Origin: Bathymodiolus brooksi
Lineage: Eukaryota > Mollusca > Bivalvia > Mytilida > Modiolidae
DNA length: 64,000 bases
Direction of reading: 5' to 3'
Assembly (NCBI GenBank): GCA_963680875.1
Contig: OY804586.1
Coordinates: 49,910,203-49,974,202, forward strand
In this document: positions 22,838 to 35,564 of the stretch, piece after piece
How the letters are laid out: the number at the start of each line of letters is the position of its first letter
Numbering within the stretch: position 1 is the first letter of the stretch
The notes under the pieces: model-generated
Database searches by the model: none
The model's input: the letters and a program-made list of their open reading frames with translations, nothing else
What the model was told of the DNA's origin: nothing
Program-made: the position numbers and the translations under genes

Positions 22838-23240
22838 CACAGAATTGACAGTCCTGTATCTAGATCACCTAAGCTAAAACTCATGACGTGTTTACTTTCT
22901 GGAAGAGAGGCAATATTGAGGGTTTGATTGATTGATTAATTGGTTGATTGATTGGTATTTAACACCAACATTAGCAATATTGAGGGCAGGGTAGGATTAA
23001 CATTTAATACCATGGGGGAGGGAATTAAAGGGAGAGAATCACAGAATTGACAGTCCTGTATTTAGATGGTGTAAGCTAAAATTCACGACATGTGTTTACT
23101 TTAATTTCTGGAAGAGAGGCAATATTGAAGGCAGGGTAGGATTAACATGCGATACCATGGGGGAGGGAACTAAAGGTGGAAAACTACAGAATTGACTGTC
23201 CAGTATGTAGATCACGTTGGTGAAAATTACCATTAAATGA
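22838..23240. repeat. Partial tandem duplication, unit about 180 bp
   Basis: The segment starting cagaattgacagtcctgtat recurs at about 22850, 23042 and 23188 (the last as cagaattgactgtccagtat). It includes ggaagagaggcaatattga and accatgggggaggg. The first copy is interrupted by a short gattgattgatt-type insertion with a SINE-like end (gtatttaacaccaacattag). Confidence 0.7.
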
Positions 23241-23406
23241 AAGCTTTAATACTGGAAATTTTATGGGTATGGCTAAAATTAGAAACCAAGGATGGGAGTG
23301 AGGAGGGGGAGAGGGATGTATTATTGAAGGTCTGAGTATATCTAACATTATTCATGTTGTACCTGCTGCAGTCTACATGTACTTGATATTAATTATTTGT
23401 TGTTAA

Positions 23407-23691
23407 GGGAATGACCATTTAACTTGAAGGGGGGAGGGGGTTATGGTTTTTTTCTAAAAAAATATTCTGATTCCCAATGTTGCTGAAAAAAATATTCTGA
23501 TATAATGAAGAAAAAAAATCTGATTCAGAGTTTTTGTCATATAACCTAATGTTGAATTCTGGAAAATAAAATTCGCGCTTTGCGTGACAAAAAAAATAAT
23601 TCTAACGCTTGTGCTGTCCGAAAAAAAAATTCTGAACGAAACAAAAAACCATACCCCCCCCCCCCCCTCTGCAAGTTAAATGGTCGGTCCC
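23407..23691. mobile_element. Harbinger-like MITE, 285 bp
   Basis: The ends gggaatgaccatttaacttg and caagttaaatggtcggtccc are inverted repeats of about 45 bp, with homopolymer G/C tracts just inside. It is flanked by TAA on both sides, the three-base duplication expected of PIF/Harbinger elements. A second copy in opposite orientation is at 46869-47156. Confidence 0.75.
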
Positions 23692-24027
23692 TAACTGAAT
23701 ATGTTGTTTCCTACCGACTTTCTCAACAACAAAAAACAATGTTATTATCCATTCTACAAGTCTTTATATGTGAAAAAAAAAATTCTCGTTTTATTCTAAT
23801 GCATATTTATTACATGTATTTATACAAATCCTTTTTCAAAATTGTTCACAACAAAACCAACTTATTATAATCATGACAGCCCCTAGTGTACAATGTACAA
23901 ATGTACATGTTTATCCAAGACCTAAATGCTAAAAAAATATCACTATTTCCATGTTTTTTTAAATTATGTCAGATTTATTTTAAACTTTTTAATGAAAAAT
24001 TTCAACAATTTAATTTAATTTGAATGT

Positions 24028-24099
24028 AATTCGTTCTCGCCATGTCATGGCTGAAAATGTGCTCATTTGGCTTTAATCAAAAATCACTCACTCACTCGC
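24028..24099 (+). repeat. SINE family C, 3' end only
   Basis: Contains ttcgttctcgccatgtcatg and ggctgaaaatgtgctcattt, with a cactcactcactcgccc tail. Confidence 0.6.
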
Positions 24100-25097
24100 C
24101 CAAATTAAATCTGCAAATACATGTGTACGTGTTCAAGTGCATGCAAAACATAAATGCTAAAAAAAAAGTAGATATTTCCATGGTTTTTAAGATAATGTCA
24201 GATTGATTTTAAACTTTTTTATGAAAATCTTTTTATTTTCTTTAATATTTTAAAATATACATTTATGTGACATTTTTTTTGTAACATTTCAAATTTTATA
24301 TATAATTATATCATCACAATTTTTTTTTTAATTTTATTATTCTTAAATTAAAATATAGATCTAAAAAGAAGTGTGCAAACCAGTAATATTAATATCTAAC
24401 AAAAAATTATCAATATATTGTTTTCATGCATACTTTAAGATAATTTTCTAACAGTACAAAAAATTCATCCATTTCAAATCATTTAAGAATTGAGTTCTAA
24501 TTTACGATGTCATGTGACTTCTCTTATATCCTCCTAGTACACATGCACTTGAACATCCCTTGTGAACTCACCAAACTTAATTACCAGTGTCAGTATGCAC
24601 TGGTGATAAAAAGATAAATCATCAAAATTTAAAACATTAAAAAAAAATTATCTTTTTCAATGAAACTGATGAAAATCTGGTGAATTGTATGGAAACTTGG
24701 TGTTTTTTTATCATTGATTTATCGAGCTACACAAAATCATACATCTTTTTTGTGTTTGTAACATTAATCTTTCAGGGTAAAAAGGTCATTCTCTTTTACA
24801 CCCAGGGTCAGGTCAATGACTTTATGGTGGTTATTTTGATGTGACCAGAGGTCAAGCTGAGGTCAAATCCTGACCTCCTCTTTGATAAATTACATAACAC
24901 ATCCTCCCATTATTTCTTATTGACCTTTTAACATTCCATTTCTCAATATAGATTTAATGGAACTATTTTTCTGCAATATATTGTTATGTATAATATATAT
25001 CTGATCAATTTTTTGTAATTTGACTGCCAATGGATCCTAAAAAGAACAACCATTTTTACACAGACAGTTTTGGTTTGGCTAGTTTACCGGTAGTTTT
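24100..25097. other. AT-rich non-coding; hormone-receptor half-site cluster at 24783-24876
   Basis: No gene is seen. Between 24783 and 24876 there are several AGGTCA half-sites, including AGGTCA-agctg-AGGTCA (24849-24865), a direct repeat with 5-bp spacing, followed by tgacct in reverse at 24871. Confidence 0.5.
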
Positions 25098-25325
25098 AAA
25101 GTGTTTAACGCCACTTTCAACAATATTTCAGTTATAATACTTTTGCAAATACATGTGTACAATGTACAGGGTGGGAATTATTGTATTTAACACCACTTTC
25201 AACAAAATTTCAGCTATATCATGGCAGTCAGTTTTATTGGTGGAGGAAACCGCAGTACACGGTGAAAACTACCGACCTGTCGCCACTGACAAATTTTATC
25301 ACATAATGTTGTATCGAGTACACAA
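25098..25325 (-). repeat. SINE family A, two fragments
   Basis: A short 3' end (25098-25138) is followed by a longer truncated copy (25176-25325) that ends in gttgtatcgagtacacaa. Both are in reverse orientation. Confidence 0.75.
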
Positions 25326-26501
25326 GCCAAAATTTGTCACAATTTGATTTTGGCATTAGCAATCAATTTCTAATTCAAAAGAATATGTTTCTAAAATTCA
25401 ACTATGACAGAATATTTTACCGATTGATAAAATTACAGGTGTCAACAGAACAAAAAAATATATAATTTATTAATTGTATAATTACAATATAGTTGATTGG
25501 ATTAATTAAAGGTAGCAAATTGTCAGCTGGTACATCTTGTACAGGTACAGATCCCTCCAAGTGTATCAACGATCATACTGTCAGGTCGGACACAGAGTTT
25601 TGTCGGACTTGAAGAGAGTGTCACTCTTAAAATTGTCTGACAAAATCCTCCCAGGTCTGAGTGAGAGTATCCTATGTCGGAGTGAGAGTCTCCACTCTCA
25701 GATAGTTAAACTGTAAACAGGAAACGTCCCCAAATTCTGCCAACCAATAAATTTGTGCATAAAGAAACATGCGTATCATAGTAAAGCTGAAGTAAATGAG
25801 TGATATACAGTAGGGAAAGTATAGATATGTTAACGGCTGTCACGGGCGATATATACAATAATATCCATGAATAAAATGTATTAACATGCAGTACCCATGC
25901 ACTAGAAGTGAATATTAATATGTCCCATGTACTCGCGACAATCGATGCCAAGGCCCTTTCACTTGCTGCAGACAGTTGCCGGTTTACGATATCGGGTGCG
26001 TTTGGTCTTTTATGTGTTTGCCAAATGTAGGGCGAACGAACCCGGGTAAATAATTCTAATTTATACATTTATTTCTTTAAAGGTAAATTTGGATTAAAAT
26101 TAATTAGTAAAATTTAAGTTTTATTTTGTTGATGGCGAATGGGTCATAAATCCGTAAATCCCGTTTTTTCTTCTTGAAAATTGGCAGTCTGTGGAGTCCT
26201 GATACAGGTGAAATAATATTTTATTAGTGTATTCTACGGTTTTTTGTACAGTTTACCTGTCAAAACATCACCCATCTCAGCATGTCGTCGCATCGCACAT
26301 TCATGATATACAAATACACCTATCACAGGCGTGAAAAAAACGTTGCTCAAGACTGCTTTTATTATACTAAGACTTATAAACATAGATAACTATTTTGCGT
26401 TTTCGATTTTCAAGCCGTCTTCCAATTTATTTGTACTTAAAAAATAAATTTATATCTTAATATCTTAATAAAATAAATACATTTACGGTGAGAAATTATT
26501 A

Positions 26502-26870
26502 TACGTCATGATATCGTTATTTAGGTAAATACTTATTAGACAGATTTTTTTTTAAAACCATTTTTGTCTTTTTAATTGATAACTGACCCAAGCTAAATAA
26601 ATGAAATGTGACTTAATGCGTTAATTATATAAATTCTTGCCTTCTATAAATTTTAATTCCTTATCTAATTCTTATTCTTATTATATAACAATATGGTCAG
26701 GTTGTTATTTTCAGTGAATGGCATCTCAAAATAGATGGCTTCACAGTAGGGGCTCTTCCTGTATATTGGTTACATCCTGTATATTACAACTGACAGCTAA
26801 TGCATGACAAACCATTTTAATCAGCCATCATTATCATAAAATACATTTTTTTAATCTTTATTTTGATGAT
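26502..26870 (-). repeat. About 370-bp dispersed repeat, copy 1
   Basis: This segment is matched in reverse complement by 37325-37692, with high identity (for example gctgtcagttgtaatataca in both). The copies share both ends, so this is a discrete repeat. It lies inside the element 25548-27824. No coding capacity is seen. Confidence 0.75.
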
Positions 26871-27450
26871 GGCACATAATTCCCATCACCTAATCCAAAT
26901 TAGTATAGTAGAGGAGTACGATAAATCTAGATAAAAATGACGATTTTGTTTACAGTATACCTTTATTTTGCTGTAGGTTTATTTCTGGATAAGAAGACTC
27001 GTATCATGTATCATCGATGTTCTTTTTTTTTCTTTTTTTTTTTAAATAAAGCAATAATAAAAGTATACAGGGGGTGCAATTCTGCAGAAAAAATATTCAA
27101 CATCCGAAAAAAAAATCAATATTCAATGATTGAAGTGTTAGCAAAAATCAGTTCAATATTGTATTTTATAATAAAATATATACTATAAAAAATGTATCTT
27201 GTTGAAAAAAATCACAGGGTAGATGGATCGATTTACAATATAAAATTATTATCACAAAATATCTAAATATAGCTATAGCTTTTCCATCAAACACGAGCAT
27301 GCGCACGTGGTTGTAGTAAAAAATGGCAGTTGCAATACATCTCACAGTAAATGTGTAGAACAAGCTTTTTATACTAAATATACTGGAAAATAATTTATAT
27401 CGATTTCGTTACTTAATTGATATTTTATTGCAATAATTTATATGAGGCTA

Positions 27451-27498
27451 TGAGTGTTTAAACGTTACTTTTCAACAATATTTCAGTTATATATTGAC
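27451..27498 (-). repeat. SINE family A, 3' remnant
   Basis: Only the diverged terminal part remains (gtttaaacgttacttttcaa, caatatttcagttatata). Confidence 0.55.
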
Positions 27499-27824
27499 CT
27501 TTGAGCTACCTTTCCTGGCGCGAATATGGTGCAAGGTAAAAATATACTAGGGTATTTACGTACCCGGACATTCTACACACCAGAAAGAAAGTACGCTTAC
27601 AAATACGCATCAATCACAAAATGTTTGACATGTTCACCTCGAGAAATGTCAAAAAAATCTTTAAATATCCACTATCACGTCCGACCACGATGTCCGACCA
27701 AATAGTCGGACTTAAGAGTGTTGACTCTCAAATTTGTCGGACATTTCTCTGGAGTGAGTCAGACATTTTGGGAGGAATATGTCCGACCTGAGAGTATGAG
27801 CGTTGATACACTTGGAGTGTACTG

Positions 27825-28449
27825 TATTACTAAAAACCATTAAAAATATTTCCCCCACTGGGCCAGTGATTTCTCCACTTGAAGTAAGATATAAGTATAT
27901 ATTATATATATATATCATTTAAATCAATATAAAGCTATCTATTCTAAGTAACTTTGGAGGTGAACTCTGATGGATGACATAGAAAAAAATAACAAGTCAA
28001 AAACTATTTTTTTAAATCGAATTTGAATGACCCTATAAAACGAACTAAACATCATTAAAATATTACTTCCTGTATTTTTGCTCTCAAGATTTATACAGCA
28101 GGTAGATTTGTGCATTTAACGTTTTTCTCAAGATGAAATATCACAACAGATATTGTGATCAAAATCAACAAGAATGAGATAAGACATGTAGATACACAAA
28201 AAAAATATCTCTTTAATTATATTTTCAAACAGATCTATTGACTAAACTTGAAAATGGCAATCAGAATTAACCAATTACCATGTTTGCTCGGAACTGTCTT
28301 GTGGGGGGGGAATAAAAATAATTTAATCATTTGTCGAAAATAAAGACATTTTTTTTTTTTTACAGTAAATCACTCTTTTTCTTATCAAAATTCATATTAC
28401 ATGTACATGCAATCGAATCAAATTATTGTGAGAAACTCTAGAGTGAGAT
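27825..28449. other. AT-rich non-coding DNA
   Basis: No gene, splice pair or repeat boundary is seen. Confidence 0.4.
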
Positions 28450-28708
28450 GTTTATGGTGTTTAACACCACTTTCAGCAATATTTCAGTTATATCATGGCA
28501 TTCAATTTTACTTGGTGGTGGAACCCAGAGAACCCTGAGAAAACCACCAACCTGTCGCAAGTCACTTACAAACTTTATCACATAATGTTGTATCGAGTAC
28601 ACCTCACCATGAACTGGGTTAGAACTCACAACTTTAGTGGTGATAGGCTTTACTGATCGCACAGGTAGTTGTAAATCCACATAACATACAATCAAGATCA
28701 TGACCAGT
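28450..28708 (-). repeat. SINE family A, near full length
   Basis: The reverse complement runs from catgatcttgattgtatgtt through the diverged box B to gaaagtggtgttaaacacc. Confidence 0.85.
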
Positions 28709-28828
28709 TGACCCCTTCAAAAATTATTGAATTATTGAAAGAAAATCTACATTTGTAGATAAACCTAGTTAGTGCATTCTTGGGGGGGGGGGGGGGGGGT
28801 TGGAAATAATTGCAAGTTCAAATACAAA

Positions 28829-29360
28829 GGGGGTCGTCATGGTCGTGATCGTATGGTAGCTGGATTTACAACTACCTATATGCGTTCGAATCCTGCTCAG
28901 GTGAGGTGTACTCAATACAACATTATATGATAAAGTTTGTCACTGACTTACGACAGGTCAGTGGTTTTCTCCTAGGTACTCCAGTTTTCTACACCAATAA
29001 AACTGACCCCCACGATATAACTGAAATACTGTTGAATTTGAATTTGAATTTTGGTGTTTAACGCCACTTTCTGCAATATTTCAGCTATATCATGGCGACC
29101 AGTTTTAGTGGTGGAGGAAGCCGGAGTACCTGGAGAGAATCACCGACCATGGGTAAACAACTGGTTAACTTTATCACTTGCGGCTGCGAGACGAGTGCAC
29201 CCTTTTTTGTAATTTAAAAAGCTAGGTGCGAACCCACACCATAGTGGTGATAGGCTTGTATGAGCTGTTAGATCCAACGACCTAACTCATTGAGCCACCC
29301 GGGCCCCGAAATATTGTTGAAGGTGGCATTAAACACCATAATCCTAACCCTTATCCCAAA
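28829..29360 (+). repeat. SINE family A split by a nested SINE
   Basis: The 5' part (28829-29036) has head gtcatggtcgtgatcgtatg and box B gcgttcgaatcctgctc. The copy resumes at 29308 with gaaatattgttgaaggtggc and a tail cataatcctaacccttatcc. The break is exactly filled by the family B element 29037-29307. Confidence 0.9.
29037..29307 (-). repeat. SINE family B inserted into a family A SINE
   Basis: A full-length reverse copy, from the 5' head (rc of gttggatctaacagctcata region) to the 3' tail (rc of aatttgaatttgaatttt). It is flanked by a 14-bp target duplication, gaaatactgttgaa (29023-29036) and gaaatattgttgaa (29308-29321), with one mismatch. This proves insertion by target-primed retroposition after the family A copy was in place. 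Confidence 0.9.
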
Positions 29361-29756
29361 TGACCAGTCCAGGACTCACCTAGATGAGTTGTATGTATCT
29401 CTGCTTTGATTTCAATAAATGGACATGTGATGGCCAGTATCTAGCACAAATTTGAGTTGTCATCATACACATTACAAAAAAAAAACGTAATTGGCAGAGT
29501 ACCAAATGGTCAGTGGTTCTTCCAGATAACAGCTACTGTCCAAATAATCACTTTCTTTTGAAGTTATAACAGATAGTAAGTTCATACATGTATGTATAAT
29601 TGGAGATGGTTCCACTGATGCTTCCATACAAGAACAAGACATGTGGTACATCCATCTGTCTACAGGTGGTTCTGTTGATGCCAAATTTATAGGGGTTGCC
29701 TCACTTTCAAAAATGTGTGTAAAATGCAGGATTTGGCTTAAAAATACACAAATTTC

Positions 29757-29775
29757 TTGGGGGGGGGGGGGGGGG
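29757..29775 (+). repeat. G tract with hAT-like surrounding repeat
   Basis: A run of about 17 G is followed by a segment (29790-29900) with repeated tgggctac / gtagcccag phrases in both orientations, similar to 61325-61480. Confidence 0.6.
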
Positions 29776-29900
29776 AATAACCCCCACCCCCCTAGCAGCC
29801 CTCGTCATTTCCACCTGGGCTACTGCTTTTTAATCTGGGCTAGCAGTCTCAAAATTTCAGTAGCCCAGTTGGCTATTATGTACAAAAAGTTAATCTGGGA

Positions 29901-32900
29901 CCCTGCATGCTCTCCTATTTTATATTAATCATAATAGCTGGCAGCAAGTGTAAATGTGATTCATTAATGGAAGACAAAAAAATATCTGTAGGTCACCATA
30001 CAGTCTGTTACAATAGGCAAAGACCAATACAGAAAAGAATTAAGTAATCTATAAAAGGTCCAAAAAGATAGAAAAATAGTTATCAAATTTGAATTGTGTA
30101 GTAAACATCGGACAAATTATTTCAAAATTTGCTTTAAACAGTCTTTATTTAATGATTTAGTCTTGGCAGATAGCTTGACTCACAACAATCTACAATAAAC
30201 GAACTTTGGGTTTTCCTTCAGGAAAGTGCTGTACCTACATTTGTATTTTTCTTTTCTTAGGGCCTGAAAAATAATCACATATCGTTTTTTTGTGTTCATG
30301 TTGCACGTTTTCTTTTTCTTCTATGTCATATCTGCGCTTGTACATTTGCTACAGGGGTATGTAAATTAAAACGCTTCATTGATTTCGCAAACATTTCCTT
30401 TCGGACGTCTCGTTTTTTTTTCTTTATTTGTTACGAAAAAAACGATCAGTATAATGCGGCCTTCAAAGAAGACACCCAAACAAAGCATAGTTACGATTTC
30501 GTAGCTGTTACTTTAGCCAGAATAACTTTTTAGTCCGATATTTTTATTTTTTTTGTTCTTAATTTTTTTTTTTGTGAAACAAAATTTGAACCGGCGATTT
30601 CGTCTGAACAACCCGGCGACAAATCGCTGGGTGCCGGTTCTTATTGAAAACCCTGAAGTACGAATACCGAACAGACGAAAACCGCTGGCCCTTCCGGCCC
30701 GATAACATTTTCTTACTGGCCCAATTGGCCCTATAGCAGTATCTGGCCTGACGGGCCGCTATATTTTCCAAACAACTGGCCCGAGTTTCGTTTTACTGGC
30801 CACAGGCCAGCGGTTATGTCGACCCCTGGTAGGCCATTTCAATTTTTACTTAGATTATACAGGACAAGGATATGACTTTTAGCAGTGCTTGTCCAATAAA
30901 CAGCAATAAAAACTTTCTGCTCATTGTTGAAGCTTAAATACACACACCCATATATATGCGTGAAAAGGAGGATTATTTAAGTCTTGAATTTGGTTTAAAT
31001 ATGACTTAAAATGTGGATTTTTACTCGCAATTGGAAGATCAACTCTTATGGTGATGTGGAAGACTCGGTTCCAGAATCTATCAAACCCAAATTAAACGGA
31101 AAAATCCTGGCTCAGGGCCTGATAAACAAGTGCATTTTTTTTGCACATGGATGTTTCTATTTTTTTTCCTTTGACAAGGCATTAAGTAATATTTAGAGTA
31201 CTTTTAATTTTGTGCATGTGCTGATAAACTGATCGAGGGCGTGCCCGAGATGAGTTTATCTGCGCATACAAGATATTAAAAGTATTCTAAATGTTTTGTA
31301 TCATAACCAATCAAACGGAAGCAAATGTGTGATTGACGTGTCGCACTTGACCAACTTTTGAGAAGACTGATCTTGGTCACATATGCCAGCAGTCAGTGAT
31401 GTGGAAAAAAGCTTTTAATAGAATACGTAGTTAACGTCAAAACGTTAAATGGCAGCGAACATGACGGACGATCTTTTTTTTCATTTTTTTATTGAAATTA
31501 AAATTTTTAGAGGCGAAGGTAAAATTTGATGCAGCACACACATGCCACAACTTTTTCTGAAAAAATTCTTGATTTTTACAAAATGTTAGAAGAGAGCGAA
31601 CAGTTTTTCATTTTATTTTTAAAGAAAATGGAAAATCTGAGGCAGTTTTTCAGCATTTTTGAAGGGTGAGGAGACAATTTAAAAAAAAAAATTACATTCT
31701 GGAAAAAGTGGAACGAGCGAATCCAAAGAACTAAAACTTAAATTGGTGTGGCCTAAGCATACAAATATTTTATTTATTTTTAGTATCCTATTTTTCAGGT
31801 ACTCAAATATGATCACTTTTTTTATTGCAAACTGATAATTTTCGTTGTGTACGTGAATTGGGCATTATTTTTTTCTATAGGCCTACAGTGCATGTGCATT
31901 GAACAAGTCAAAACGGAGACTAATTTGTCTTGTTTGAATAAAAAAAATTGTTTAGTAAAGTTAAAGAATTTTTCATGTGTTTTTATGTCATCTGCATGAA
32001 CAAACATGTGTGGTCACTTTGTCAGTTTTTTTGCTTGTTTTGTAGTTTTTCCAGTGTCAGATTTAAGAAAGCTTGCACCACTTTGCACCCAAGATGTCTA
32101 TCACTTGTCAAAAAATTAGTGTGTGCCAATTGTCCAAAAAAAAGTTACAATGTGTTTATTTCTGTGTTCTATTAAAATTAGGTCACAGTTAAAGCAGCTA
32201 AATAGAAAATGCTTTGCCCAAAAATAGCAAGCACCTAAATAGAAAATGCTTTGCCCAAAATAGCTATCTTGACTCCACCTCCTGTATATATGGTTATCTT
32301 CATTTAGAAAATACTAAAGATCAAAGGAAAAAACACTGGGTTGTGATACAATTGTAAAATAAAAGAAGATCAATTTAAAAAACAATGAAGTTGTCAAAAT
32401 AAAACATTTTTTGTCCCCTTCTATTTTTTTTTTATTAAGGACAGTAGGCTAAAAATAAATTGCAACATTGGTTTAACAAAATGTACACAATGTCAGAAAT
32501 ACCTTTTACACAAAGTCAACAATGTTTAACTTTGTGTAAACATTGTAAAATAATTTTATACATTGGTATGACATTGTAAATAAAATTGTGACCATGTCAG
32601 AAAAAAGTAAACCTAATTTATTTGTTTACATTAAAATGAGAAAATGTAAATAACTTTTATTGATTAACTCTGTTCTGGAATTTTGATTTCTTTCAATGAA
32701 ATTTTTCCGAATTATTAACCCAACACAACACAGAAAATCAATTATGATACTAAATTGATATTTATAGTTGGGGAAAAATACAAAGGAAAATAACATTCAA
32801 CAGTTGTTACTTAAACAGAATTCTTTATTCACAAAAACATGAAATGAGAGAATTTTTTTTTCTCAAAATGGCTTCCTTTCGTTCTGTATTCAGGTCATTT

Positions 32901-34746
32901 GGGGCCATTAAAGGATGAGATTTCTCGCAGATGACCTACAAGAAGCTTTTAATGTATAATTTGAGGAACCAATCGGAGAACAGAACATCAGTTAAACTCA
33001 TAATCTTATTTGCCATAAGTTGTAAATTCGTGGAATATAATTAGAAATTGTTTATATTTTTTCATATATATACATTTCTTATTGGTCAACTATTTGTGTA
33101 TTGTGTAGTGGTCAGTTACACAACGAGGTGAAATTTACATCTCTGAAATCTACACGACTCAAAATTCACAATAAACAACCCCGTGAAATGTTAATCAGAA
33201 AACCGCTAATGCTAATAAACCCATATCGTTGAACGATAAACCTTTTGTTTGTTCAACCCTTCACTTAACTTTATTATTATTTTGATAAACTTGACCCCAA
33301 ATTCGCCCCCTGTTCACACTGAGATCAGAGGAACAAATTTACACCGATAAAAAAACGCAGGAAAAAAATCAAAACATGACCCTTGTACATCAGCATAAAT
33401 TATTCTGAATTGTTCAACGAACATGTTTCAGCTCTACAATCATATATGAAGTCATTAAGGGACAGATATCTTGTGTTTAAGGTTTGGACATACTCGGACA
33501 AGCCAAAAGGTGAACGAAGAGGGCACAACACTGTGCGGCCATGTTGTTTTTGTGAGAGCACGGTGACCGCCGATATATTTCATGTAAACAAGGTTTATGG
33601 AGATATAAGTAGTAAATTCTTACCATTTAAGGGTGTAATCCACAACACTACATATAAAATACCAACAATATACAAACACTGGGTCGCCATAAATGAGAAA
33701 CCATGAGAATTGTTATAGTTCACATTATTGTGTATTTTCACTTAAAGCTGCGAGCTGTGCATGAATACACGCACTGAACCGTGTCACAACCCATAATCTT
33801 TTAGCCTTGCGCTGCCGGTAGAGATTACTGAAATACTTTACGAAAATGTACGAATGTTTTCATAATTACTTTTAAATTGAATCTATATATACAATAAAAT
33901 ATATTATGTTTTGGTTATTTTTTAACAACAGATAATTTGAAATGTGATTCATATTTTACAAGCATGCGCAAAATTTTGTAAACATAAAAATGGAATACAC
34001 TAAACATAGGGTAAGTTTGTGTACTGGAATAGCCGCGGTGATACCAGGTCAAGCCTTCAAACTGATCTCAGAGCAGTCACGATAGTGACCAAAATACTTC
34101 GGAATCGAAAATTGGAAAGTAACATGGACACATATTGAAGCATTGTTTATGAAATTGACATTAATATGAGTGATTGATGTGAAATTTACACCTGTACGCT
34201 CGTTCATTCATAAAATTCATTTCTGCCGATTGTTTACAAATTTTACAAAAACAGGTGCGATAATCCAACTTATTTATCACGTCTCGTGTTAAATTTTAAC
34301 TGTCAATATTACGGGATAAGTGAAGTTGATAATGAACATCATATATTAACATAATTTGTATTAAGTTAAGTTAATTTCATTTTATTTTTTATGTTGTTTT
34401 TTTTTTATTTATTTTTAGCTAACATAGTTAAAACATAGTTTAACATAGTTAAAACCACCGACAAACTAAGTTAACGGAAATATATATTAACATAATTTGT
34501 ATTAAGTTAAGTTATTTTTTATTATTTTTTTTTAATAAGGTCGACGTGAATTTAATCTTGAGGAAACCTTGAAAATACACATAAATTACGTTTTGTACTT
34601 GTGATGTACACGTGTATGTCGACACGAACCGCATTTGACAGATGCTATGAAGTATGGTATTTTGTCATAATTTATCTATTAGTCACTTGCAACTTTTCAC
34701 AATGAAATACCAGGAAAATAGACAACGTCTTTGTTTTGTTTGTTTG
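29901..34746. other. Gene-poor stretch with minor repeats
   Basis: No gene is supported over nearly 5 kb. Minor structures are a GC-rich segment at 30580-30835 built on ggcccg/gggccag phrases in both orientations (a probable DNA transposon end), a 34-bp tandem duplication at 32197-32265 (ctaaatagaaaatgctttgc), and a direct repeat at 34346 and 34488 (taacataatttgtattaagt). A frame at 33383-33706 is open for 107 codons but has no recognisable motif. Confidence 0.45.
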
Positions 34747-34962
34747 ATGGTGTTTAACGCCACTTTCAACAATATTTCAGTTATATTGTGACGGTCAGTT
34801 TTATTGGTGGAGGAAACCGGGGGACCCGGAGAAAACCACCCACAAACTACATCACATAATGTTGTACGCCTCGCCCTGATTGAGATTCGAACGCACAACA
34901 TCAGTGATGATAGGCACTGATTACATAGGTAGTGTAAATCCAACTACCATACCATCATGTCG
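34747..34962 (-). repeat. SINE family A, near full length
   Basis: The reverse complement carries the head (catgatggtatggtagttgg), a box-B-like gttcgaatctc, and the shared 3' end. It abuts a LINE 3' tail. Confidence 0.85.
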
Positions 34963-35045
34963 GTTTGAAAAGCTCTTGGGAGCTTATGTTGTACTGTTAT
35001 AAAATGTACCGACTTTAAATAAAACTTTGATTGATTGATAGATTG
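34963..35045 (+). repeat. LINE 3' end with GATT-repeat tail
   Basis: The sequence gcttatgttgtactgttata followed by accgactttaaataaaactt and tgattgattgat is a short 3' untranslated end with an AATAAA signal and a tetranucleotide tail. A relative is at 36250-36350. Confidence 0.6.
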
Positions 35046-35564
35046 ATCACGGCCCCTCCCCCAACGTCTTCTGGTTTACCCTTTTGGTATCTTTCAAACT
35101 TTTCTTTGATCAAAAAGATTTGTTAGCTAATGCCAGTCTAAATAATAACAAAGGGCTACACGGCATGGTATGGAATATAACTTAAGTAAAAAGTATATTA
35201 TTTTTCATAACATGATACGACAGCAGCAAGTCGCGAAAATGTCCCCCTACTACACGAGATTTACTGCAATCAAATTTATCTCGAAAGCATAGCTGATTGA
35301 GGAAATCCGCTGGAGGGCATCCTGAAGCACTTGTCAAAATCAATTCAGAGAAAAAACTGTAATTGGCACTTTTTTGCCCACTTCGGTTGAGTTTATCGGA
35401 AACTATAAGACATGCAGGAAATCCGTCGACATATATGTACTACCAATTGCTCTCATCACGAACAATTCAAACAAAGAGGAAAAAAACAACAAAATTGGGT
35501 ACAAAAATAAATTTAACTATCTTCAAACTCTTAACACCTGTATTTACATTGGACGCATAGCCGG
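35046..35564. other. Non-coding, no gene seen
   Basis: Short frames only; no motif or repeat boundary recognised. Confidence 0.4.

Larger units (their letters stand above)
25548..27824. mobile_element. 2.28-kb TIR element with TA flanks
   Basis: The left end cagatccctccaagtgtatc (then aacgatcatactgtcaggtcg) is matched in reverse at 27785-27824, about 40 bp with some mismatches. Both ends are flanked by TA. Near each end there are further inverted phrases built on gtcggac and gagagtg, like subterminal binding sites. No transposase frame was recognised, so it seems non-autonomous (Tc1/mariner-pogo type by ends and flanks). Confidence 0.65.

Noticed and set aside
33383..33706. 107-codon frame
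   Set aside because: It begins at a TTG, has no recognisable domain and lacks splice or promoter support.
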